Source: Pseudomonadota bacterium
Lineage (GTDB): Bacteria; Pseudomonadota; Gammaproteobacteria; Burkholderiales; Burkholderiaceae_B
Length of the DNA: 45,910 nucleotides
Direction: 5' to 3'
Assembly (NCBI GenBank): GCA_023432075.1
Contig: JAEYVD010000895.1
Coordinates: 1-45,910 of the forward strand
Below the pieces are notes generated by a model. The model was not told the origin of the DNA. It did not search any database and worked only from the letters and a program-made list of their open reading frames with translations. How positions within the stretch are numbered: the first letter of the stretch is position 1; every line of letters begins with the position of its first letter. The position numbers and the translations under genes are program-made. Shown one piece after another: positions 40,264 to 45,910 of the stretch.

Positions 40264-40339
40264 TGGGGTGGCTGATGGGACTCGAACCCACGACAACCGG
40301 AATCACAATCCGGGACTCTACCAACTGAGCTACAGCCAC
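40264..40339 (-). tRNA. tRNA-His (anticodon GTG)
   Basis: The minus strand folds as a full cloverleaf: acceptor GTGGCTG / CAGCCAC, D arm TAGCTCAGTTGGTAGAG, anticodon loop ATTGTGATT with GTG, T arm with GGTTCGAGTCC, then C and an encoded CCA. A G at 40340 supplies the extra 5' base typical of tRNA-His. It is the integration target of the phage-derived region: its 3' end is repeated at 37481-37515. Confidence 0.95.
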
Positions 40340-40437
40340 CACTGGTCTTGCTTTGCACTTCAGTATTTCTTCAGTGCTTTCGTCGCAGCGCGTCTTTGAA
40401 ATGTGTTTCGAAAGAAGCTCAACAACGAAGAGGCCGA

Positions 40438-40467
40438 ATTCTAGCACGTTTTTTTAAAGCGTGTGAA
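40438..40467 (-). promoter_or_regulatory. Promoter of tRNA-His
   Basis: On the minus strand, TTCACA (5 of 6 to the -35 consensus), an 18-base spacer and TAGAAT (5 of 6 to the -10 consensus) lie about 98 bases upstream of the tRNA 5' end. The spacer holds a run of A. Confidence 0.65.
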
Positions 40468-40531
40468 ATCACCCCGAAGCCGCACGTTTGCCACCTGCGG
40501 CAGCCTTGCTATCCTTGCGCTTGGTTAACCA

Positions 40532-42016
40532 ATGGAGGCCGCGTCTCAAGCCATCGCCATGGATCGCATACACGCATTTTTGATCGAATACTGGCCTCAT
40601 GTTGCCTTTGCCATCAGCATTGTGGCGGGCACGGGCGCGGCGGTGCATGCCGCGATGACCAAGCAGGATGTGCGGGCGGCCATCGGCTGGGTGGGGGTGG
40701 CGATGTTCTCGCCGATCCTTGGGGCGCTCTTCTATTTCGTGGCGGGCATCAACCGTATCCGCAAGACGCGGGTGTCGCAGCAGCGGGACGTCGCCATGCT
40801 GGAGGACGCCGAGCAGGTGGAGACGTCGCCGGTTGATGTTGTGGCGATCTCGGGGGAGCAGTTCGCGTCGCTGAAGGTGCTGGGCGATCGGGTAAGCCGG
40901 TTTCAGCTGCTGGGCGGCAACGAGGTGCGGCCGCTGGCCGGTGGCGACGAGACGTATCCTGCGATGCTGCAGGCCATTCGCGAGGCCCGCCACACGGTGG
41001 CGATGCAGAGCTATATCTTCGACAACGATCCGATCGGGCGCGAAGTGGCCCAGGCGCTGATCGAGGCGCAGGCGCGCGGCGTACAGGTGCGGGTGTTGAT
41101 CGATGCGGTGGGGTCCAAGTATTCCCATCCGCCCATCGTGCGCATGCTGGCGCGGGCGGGTGTGCCGGTGGCGCGGTTCATGACCAATCCGCTGGGTGTG
41201 CTACGGATGCCCTACGCCAATCTGCGCAGCCACCGCAAGGTGCTGGTGGTGGACGGACGGGTGGGCTTCACGGGCGGCATGAACGTGCGGGCGGCGTTTG
41301 TCAGCGCGCTGGCGGGCGATGCCACCAATCACGACACGCATTTCCGGGTGGAAGGACCGATCGTGACGCAACTGATGTCGGTGTTTGCGCATGACTGGAA
41401 TTTCACGACGCACGAGTCGCTGCCCGCCAAACCCTGGTTCGATCCCGACTTCATGCCGCCGTCAGGCCGCGTGCCGATCCGCTGCGTGCCGTCAGGGCCC
41501 GACCGTGCGCTGGGCAGCACGCACAACATGCTGCTGGGCGCCCTGGCCGTGGCGCGGCATCATGTGCGGATCCAGTCGCCCTACTTCCTGCCCGACCAGA
41601 CGCTGATCGGCGCGTTGGCCACGGCGGCGCGCCGCGGAATCATTGTGGACATCGTGATCCCGGGCAAGAACAACCTGCGGCTGGTCGATTACGCGATGAC
41701 CGCGCAGCTGGACCAGGTGGTGCGCACGGGCTGCCGCGTCTGGCGCTCGAGCGGCGCGTTCGACCACTCAAAGCTGATGACGGTGGACGGGGCCTGGACG
41801 TATGCAGGCTCGTCGAATCTGGATCCGCGCAGCCTGCGGTTGAATTTCGAGCTGGACACCGAGATCTACGACCGCGACGTGGCGCAATGGCTCGATGCGC
41901 GCTTCGATGCGTTGGTTGCCAACGCGCACCGCGTGACGCTTGATGACCTGCTGCATGCGCCCTTCGCCAAACGCCTGCGCAACAAGGTGATCTGGCTGGC
42001 CACGCCTTATCTATAG
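40532..42016 (+). CDS. Cardiolipin synthase-type phospholipase D
   Basis: A 494-residue protein. Two N-terminal transmembrane segments (about residues 20-38 and 50-70) precede two phospholipase D motifs: HRKVLVVDG (His near 234) and HSKLMTVDG (His near 412), each with the Asp and a following GG/GSxN stretch. Such enzymes join two phosphatidylglycerols into cardiolipin at the inner membrane. The ATG at 40532 has no clear site; an alternative ATG at 40559 (MDRIHAFLIEYWP) would start just before the first membrane segment and may be the true start. Confidence 0.88.
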   Translation: MEAASQAIAMDRIHAFLIEYWPHVAFAISIVAGTGAAVHAAMTKQDVRAAIGWVGVAMFSPILGALFYFVAGINRIRKTRVSQQRDVAMLEDAEQVETSPVDVVAISGEQFASLKVLGDRVSRFQLLGGNEVRPLAGGDETYPAMLQAIREARHTVAMQSYIFDNDPIGREVAQALIEAQARGVQVRVLIDAVGSKYSHPPIVRMLARAGVPVARFMTNPLGVLRMPYANLRSHRKVLVVDGRVGFTGGMNVRAAFVSALAGDATNHDTHFRVEGPIVTQLMSVFAHDWNFTTHESLPAKPWFDPDFMPPSGRVPIRCVPSGPDRALGSTHNMLLGALAVARHHVRIQSPYFLPDQTLIGALATAARRGIIVDIVIPGKNNLRLVDYAMTAQLDQVVRTGCRVWRSSGAFDHSKLMTVDGAWTYAGSSNLDPRSLRLNFELDTEIYDRDVAQWLDARFDALVANAHRVTLDDLLHAPFAKRLRNKVIWLATPYL

Positions 42017-42062
42017 CGCGCCCCTGCCCCGCCGCGTTCATCGCCCACGCGGCCTGCCGTGG

Positions 42063-42491
42063 CTAGCCGTCCGAGGCGGGCACGGCGGCGTGGCGCACGG
42101 CGAATACGGCGCTGGCCTTAAGCATGGCGCGGCCTTCCACTTGCAGGCGGCAGGTCGCATAAATGAGGCGCTTGCCCTGCTTGTCGATCTGCACGTGCGC
42201 TTCAAGCCAGTCGCCCGGATTGACGGCGTTCAGGAATTCCACGGACATCTGCGCCGTGACGACGGAGACGTGGGCGTCTTCGGAGATGACAAGGCCCAGG
42301 GCGCTGTCAGCAAAGGTGGCCAGGAATCCCCCGTGCGCCATGCCGTGCATGTTGCCGTGCGCCGTGGTGACACGCAGCCCCAGCACGTTGTCGGCCTTGC
42401 GGCGGTAGAACGGGCCAAGGTCGTTCAGGTGGCGCATGAACTGGCTGCTGGGATACCAGGGCGTGAAACCGGCGGGGATGGAGTCTGTCAT
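42063..42491 (-). CDS. PaaI-type hotdog thioesterase
   Basis: A 142-residue protein with the hotdog-fold acyl-CoA thioesterase pattern: LRVTTAHGNMHGMAHGGFLA (HGG motif), FADSALGLV and VEFLNAVNPGDWLEAHVQID. It hydrolyses acyl-CoA esters, usually of aromatic or short chains; the substrate is unknown. The start at 42491 (MTDSIPAG) is where family similarity begins; the longer frame lacks a site. Confidence 0.8.
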   Translation of the reverse strand: MTDSIPAGFTPWYPSSQFMRHLNDLGPFYRRKADNVLGLRVTTAHGNMHGMAHGGFLATFADSALGLVISEDAHVSVVTAQMSVEFLNAVNPGDWLEAHVQIDKQGKRLIYATCRLQVEGRAMLKASAVFAVRHAAVPASDG

Positions 42492-42680
42492 GGCTGCCGC
42501 TGCAAGAATCCCGAAGGACGATCCTCGAAAGTATTCCAGACCCGCCGGCGCCGGCATAGCGGGGTGATCGGCGCGCGGACGCCCGCCCCGCGGCCGCGGT
42601 TGCCCGTTGGCCCCGCTTGCGGCTTCTGCGGGTAAGATTTACGGCACAACAATCACCCTACATGGCAGGAGCAGTGCAAG

Positions 42681-43553
42681 ATGGCAAAAGTCGGCATGGT
42701 TGGAATTGGCCTCATGGGCCACGGTATTGCAAGCAACCTGGTCAAGCACGGTCACGCGCTGACCGTGCTTGAGCATCCGGGCAATCAGCCCCTGGACTCG
42801 CTCAAGGCCGCGGGCGCGGCCAGCGTCGCCAGCGGCGCCGAGCTTGCCGCGCAGTCGGATGTGATCATCCTGTGCGTTACCGGCAGCCCGCAGGTTGAAG
42901 CCGTGCTGCTGTCGCCGGGCGGCGTGCTTGAGGGACTGCGTCCCGGCACCGTCATCATCGACTGCTCGACCGCCATCCCCTCGTCCACCGTGAAGGTCGC
43001 CCAGGCGGTCACCGAAAGCGGCGGCCGCTTCCTGGACGCGCCCATGACGCGCACACCCAAGGAAGCCGCCGAAGGCCGGCTGAACCTGCTGGTGGGCGGC
43101 GACGCCGCGCTGTTCGTGGAATGCAAGCCGCTGCTGGCCTGCTTTGCTGAAAACATCACGCATGCCGGGCCGGTGGGCGCGGGTCATCGCATGAAGCTGC
43201 TGCACAACTATGTGTCGCTGGGCGTGGTGGCGCTGCTGTCTGAGGCCGCGGCGTGCGCGCTGCGCTCGGACATCGACCCGGCCGTTTTTGCCGAGGTGCT
43301 GGCCAAGGGCGGCGGCGGCGGCGTGGCGCTGGAACGCATCAAGCCGTATCTGCTGGAACAGGATCCGTCGTCGCTGCGCTTTTTCATGTCGAATGCGCAG
43401 AAGGATCTTTCGTACTACAACACCATGGCCGCCGAAACCGGCGCCGTGCGCGAGATCGGCGCCGCCGTGCAGCACACGTTCGACCAGGCCGTCACGCAAG
43501 GCGGCGGCGAGCGTTACGTGCCCGAGCTGGTGTCGCTGCTGAAAGACCGCTAG
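42681..43553 (+). CDS. 3-hydroxyisobutyrate dehydrogenase-family oxidoreductase
   Basis: A 290-residue NAD(P)-dependent beta-hydroxyacid dehydrogenase. The N-terminal Rossmann motif is GMVGIGLMGHG, the substrate-binding segment is LDAPMTRTPKEAAEG, and the catalytic Lys is in GAGHRMKLLHNY (near 172). Family members oxidise 3-hydroxyisobutyrate, tartronate semialdehyde or similar acids; which one cannot be told here. A GGCAGGAG site precedes the ATG. The MFS gene and a GntR regulator next door suggest an uptake-and-catabolism locus. Confidence 0.88.
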   Translation: MAKVGMVGIGLMGHGIASNLVKHGHALTVLEHPGNQPLDSLKAAGAASVASGAELAAQSDVIILCVTGSPQVEAVLLSPGGVLEGLRPGTVIIDCSTAIPSSTVKVAQAVTESGGRFLDAPMTRTPKEAAEGRLNLLVGGDAALFVECKPLLACFAENITHAGPVGAGHRMKLLHNYVSLGVVALLSEAAACALRSDIDPAVFAEVLAKGGGGGVALERIKPYLLEQDPSSLRFFMSNAQKDLSYYNTMAAETGAVREIGAAVQHTFDQAVTQGGGERYVPELVSLLKDR

Positions 43554-43611
43554 CCGTCCCGCGCGCCAGGGATGCGCCGCATCCCTGGCCGGTTGCCGCG
43601 GCGCGGCGGGT

Positions 43612-44793
43612 TCAGCGTCCGGCAACGGGCGCCACGCGCGGCGCCCGCAGGATGCCGCGCGGCGGCAGACGCAGCGAAATCAGCGCCGCCAGCAACAGCA
43701 GTACGCCGGCCGACCCGAATGCGACCCAGTGGGTGCCGAAGGTTTCGAAGGCCCAGCCGCCCAGCCACGAGCTGATCATGCCGCCTACCTGGTGGCCCAG
43801 ATAGGTCAGCCCATACAGCACGCCGACCAGCCGGATGCCGTACACGTCGGCCAGGATGGCCGAGGACAGCGCGATGCTGCCGGCCCAGACGATGCCGCCG
43901 ATGGTGGCGGCCAGATACAGCTCCCAATGCGCGCCCACCATGACGAGCGCGAAGAATCCCAGGCCTCGCACCAGATAAATGGTGGCGAGGATATTGCGGC
44001 GCTCGACCTGATCGGACATGCGGCCCAGCACCAGCGTGCTGAAGATGGCGACCAAGCCAATCAGACCGATGCCCAGCGAGCTGGTGGTGGGATCAAAGCC
44101 GTGATCCATCAGCATGGGCATGCCATGCGTGCCGAGCAGGTTCATGCTGAAGCCGCAGGCAAACAGACCCAGCGCGACCTGCCAGAACGGCAAGGTGCGC
44201 AGCGCCTCGCCCAGCCGCGGGGCCGGCGCCTTGGCGGCCGGCTTGGCCGAACCGGATTTCTCGACGATCTGATGCGGCAGCAGGTCGGTGTGCTCGGGCG
44301 CCTCGTCGCGCATCACGAAAAGCGCAATGGGGATGGTCAGCACGGCAAACAGCACGGCAAAGCCCAGCAGCGTTTCCTGCCAGCCCACCGCCGAAATGGC
44401 GTAAGTGAGCGTCGGGGTCATCAGTGCGATGCCGGCCATCGAGCCGGTGGACAGGAAGAAAAGCGCCATGCCGCGCTGGCGCGTGAACCAGCGGCTGATC
44501 ACCGGCGTCAGCGCGACGGGGCTGGTAAAGGCCAGTCCGATGGACAGCGCGACGCCGAAGGCGAGCAGGAATTCGAAGGGGCTGCGCGCGAAGACGGTCC
44601 AGATGGAGGCGACGACGACGATGGCCGCGCCAGTCAGCAACACGAAGCGCGTACCGCGGATGCTGACCAGATAGCCGGCGAGCGGCATGCCCAGGCCATA
44701 GCACAGCATGCCGATGGCCACGATGCCCGACAGCAGGCTACGCGAAAAGCCCAGGCCTTCGGCCATGGGTAGAAAGAACGGTCCGATCCCCAT
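43612..44793 (-). CDS. MFS transporter, start region interrupted by an amber codon
   Basis: A 393-residue MFS protein as counted from the ATG at 44793: about 11 membrane segments, MFS loop motifs GYLVSIRGTRFV and GRMSDQVERRN. The normal first helix lies upstream in the same frame (GGWYFGWNIVGAATVLTLFT), but no start codon lies between it and a TAG at 44875-44877. A TTG two codons before that TAG (44881-44883) has an excellent GAGGAG site. So the natural start is probably TTG with codon 3 mutated from CAG to TAG. Either the gene is inactive or translation starts at 44793 without the first helix. Confidence 0.75.
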   Translation of the reverse strand: MGIGPFFLPMAEGLGFSRSLLSGIVAIGMLCYGLGMPLAGYLVSIRGTRFVLLTGAAIVVVASIWTVFARSPFEFLLAFGVALSIGLAFTSPVALTPVISRWFTRQRGMALFFLSTGSMAGIALMTPTLTYAISAVGWQETLLGFAVLFAVLTIPIALFVMRDEAPEHTDLLPHQIVEKSGSAKPAAKAPAPRLGEALRTLPFWQVALGLFACGFSMNLLGTHGMPMLMDHGFDPTTSSLGIGLIGLVAIFSTLVLGRMSDQVERRNILATIYLVRGLGFFALVMVGAHWELYLAATIGGIVWAGSIALSSAILADVYGIRLVGVLYGLTYLGHQVGGMISSWLGGWAFETFGTHWVAFGSAGVLLLLAALISLRLPPRGILRAPRVAPVAGR

Positions 44794-44883
44794 GCGCAGG
44801 CCGACCGTAAACAGCGTGAGTACCGTCGCGGCGCCGACGATGTTCCAGCCGAAATACCAGCCGCCCGACTCTTGCTAGTCCAA

Positions 44884-45186
44884 TTCCTCTTCTCCTCGGT
44901 GTCTTTTTTATGGCCGCTTGCGCGCCAGGACTTGCAGACACCGACGGCAGGCACGGAGGGGGCTCCGCTGTCGACAGGGGGTGGGAAGGACCAGGCGTGA
45001 TGCGACTTGCTCGCGCCGGCGGACGCGCGCCGCCGGACGCGTCACATATTACTCCTGGCTATATGCGAAGGGGACGGGGAAATGGAAATCCTGTCCGGTG
45101 AGCGGTCAGCGCATTGACGCCGTTTGCGCGGGCGCGGATGGCGCAGTGGCAGCCGGGTGTCGGACAACTGGCGCGGCGAGCGCGAG
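44884..45186. other. Gap between GntR regulator and MFS transporter
   Basis: No gene supported. It should hold the MFS promoter and an operator for the GntR protein. I see only a GC-rich imperfect inverted repeat near 45014-45046. Confidence 0.4.
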
Positions 45187-45843
45187 TCAGCCCGCCTGTT
45201 CGAGGAACGCCTGAAGCGCCGGGACGGTATTCAGGATATGTTGGCGCATGGCGGCCTCGCAGCGGGCGGCGTCGCGGGTTTGCAGGGCGTCGATCAATTC
45301 CTGATGCGATTCGCGCACGCGCAGCACGCGGCCGGGTTGGGCGGCCCACAGGCGCATGTAGGGTTCGACGACCGAGTGCAGTTCCGAGATCTGGTTCAAC
45401 AGGCGCGGCTGTTTGCAGAAGCTGCACAGGTATTCGTGGAATTCGCGGTGGGCAGCCGTCCAGTCCAGGTCTTCGTTCGCGCCCTGGTCAAGCTGCGCCA
45501 GCATGTTGACCAGGCGGCGGATATGTTCGGGCCCCATGTTGGCCACGGCGTTGCGCGTCGCCAACCCTTCCAGCACCGAGCGCATTTCAAAGACCTCCAG
45601 CATTTCCTGCTGGTTCAGTCCACGCACCACGGCGCCGCGGTTGGCCCGGATCTCGACCAACCCTTCCGAGGCCAGTCGGCGCAGCGCGCCGCGCACCGGC
45701 ATGCGGCTGGTGCCGATCTCGGCGGCCACGACGTCCGGCACCAGCCGCTGGCCAGGCGCATAGTGGCCCAGGCGGATTTCGCGCTGTAAATGCAGGTACG
45801 CCTCGTCTTCGGCGCTGATGGCTGTCTTCTGGAATTGCAGCAC
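45187..45843 (-). CDS. GntR-family (FCD domain) transcriptional regulator
   Basis: A 218-residue regulator. The N-terminal winged helix has LQREIRLGHYAPGQRLVPDV and EIGTSRMPVRGALRRLASEG. The C-terminal FCD domain has the metal/ligand residues in WTAAHREFHEYL, LHSVVEPY and RESHQELIDAL. It binds an operator and is released by a small acid. The GTG start at 45843 has a GGGGA site and places the DNA-binding domain normally; the longer frame to 45909 has none. Likely targets are the adjacent MFS gene and the dehydrogenase. Confidence 0.85.
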   Translation of the reverse strand: MLQFQKTAISAEDEAYLHLQREIRLGHYAPGQRLVPDVVAAEIGTSRMPVRGALRRLASEGLVEIRANRGAVVRGLNQQEMLEVFEMRSVLEGLATRNAVANMGPEHIRRLVNMLAQLDQGANEDLDWTAAHREFHEYLCSFCKQPRLLNQISELHSVVEPYMRLWAAQPGRVLRVRESHQELIDALQTRDAARCEAAMRQHILNTVPALQAFLEQAG

Positions 45844-45910
45844 TTTCGTCCCCGGGCTTGGAAAGCCGCCATGATAGATAACGGCGAAAATAACACAAAC
45901 TGGATCCAAT

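Larger units (their letters stand above)
37481..40290. mobile_element. Prophage remnant unit 3, flanked by att repeats
   Basis: The unit lies between the att-like repeat and the end of tRNA-His. It carries four small plus-strand genes, then minus-strand copies of Q2 and Q1, then an integrase C-terminal fragment next to the tRNA. Late structural and early genes are missing, so it is a doubly deleted prophage that kept its cargo. Confidence 0.65.

Noticed and set aside
17636..40290. A single complete prophage integrated at tRNA-His
   Set aside because: Head and packaging genes are absent, regulator and integrase genes are duplicated and broken, and no att copy is found near 17.6 kb.

Overview
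The window reads as the chromosome of a GC-rich betaproteobacterium, most like Achromobacter or Bordetella (Alcaligenaceae). That placement is an inference from codon bias, protein families and gene neighbourhoods, not from a search. Almost all protein-coding space from 1 to 17.5 kb and from 40.5 kb to the end is ordinary chromosome. The middle, about 17.6 to 40.3 kb, is phage-derived and ends at a tRNA-His gene.

Left chromosomal part. It holds a partial Ca2+/H+ antiporter, a leftover piece of a low-affinity iron permease, a YqjE-type membrane protein pair, and an overlapping operon of a double-domain KaiC-like ATPase with a hybrid histidine kinase. A secreted Ig-repeat protein and a FixJ/LuxR-type response regulator follow. 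Next come an MscS channel with a perfect FNR/ANR box upstream, a patatin-like lipoprotein, and a large Arg/Lys/Orn-type decarboxylase downstream of an AspT-family exchanger. A second AspT-family exchanger is divergent, and the shared intergenic region carries another perfect FNR-like palindrome. Together this suggests a low-oxygen or acid-stress module in which a decarboxylase is coupled to precursor/product exchange.

Phage-derived part. From 17.6 to 33.0 kb, mostly on the minus strand, lies a compact cluster in the order lysis (Rz1/Rz, endolysin, holin), tail fibre, baseplate, tape measure, frameshifted tail chaperone, tube, sheath, tail terminator, two late-regulator-like genes, replication-type genes, Cro-like protein and S24 repressor. 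No terminase, portal, protease or capsid gene lies between the regulators and the tail genes. The tail and lysis frames all look intact. The best reading is an R-type tailocin (headless contractile tail) under phage-type immunity control, or a prophage with a clean head deletion. Between the regulator genes and the tail operon sit three hairpins and a 164-bp tandem repeat carrying a TGTGACG palindrome. This is a plausible antitermination or late-activation switch.

From 33.0 to 40.3 kb is a graveyard of tandem prophage ends: two more copies of the Q-like regulator gene, two integrase C-terminal remnants of different families, a tail-end remnant of a second repressor, a broken O-acyltransferase and a terminase-small-like fragment. 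A 35-bp near-copy of the tRNA-His 3' end (37481-37515) matches the real tRNA end (40256-40290) at 33 of 35 bases, so at least one unit is bounded by recognisable att sites. Between these sites is a group of small, self-contained, AT-richer cargo genes of unknown function.

Right chromosomal part. It holds a cardiolipin-synthase-type phospholipase D, a PaaI-type thioesterase, a 3-hydroxyisobutyrate-dehydrogenase-family enzyme, an MFS transporter whose best start region contains an in-frame amber codon, and a GntR/FCD regulator.
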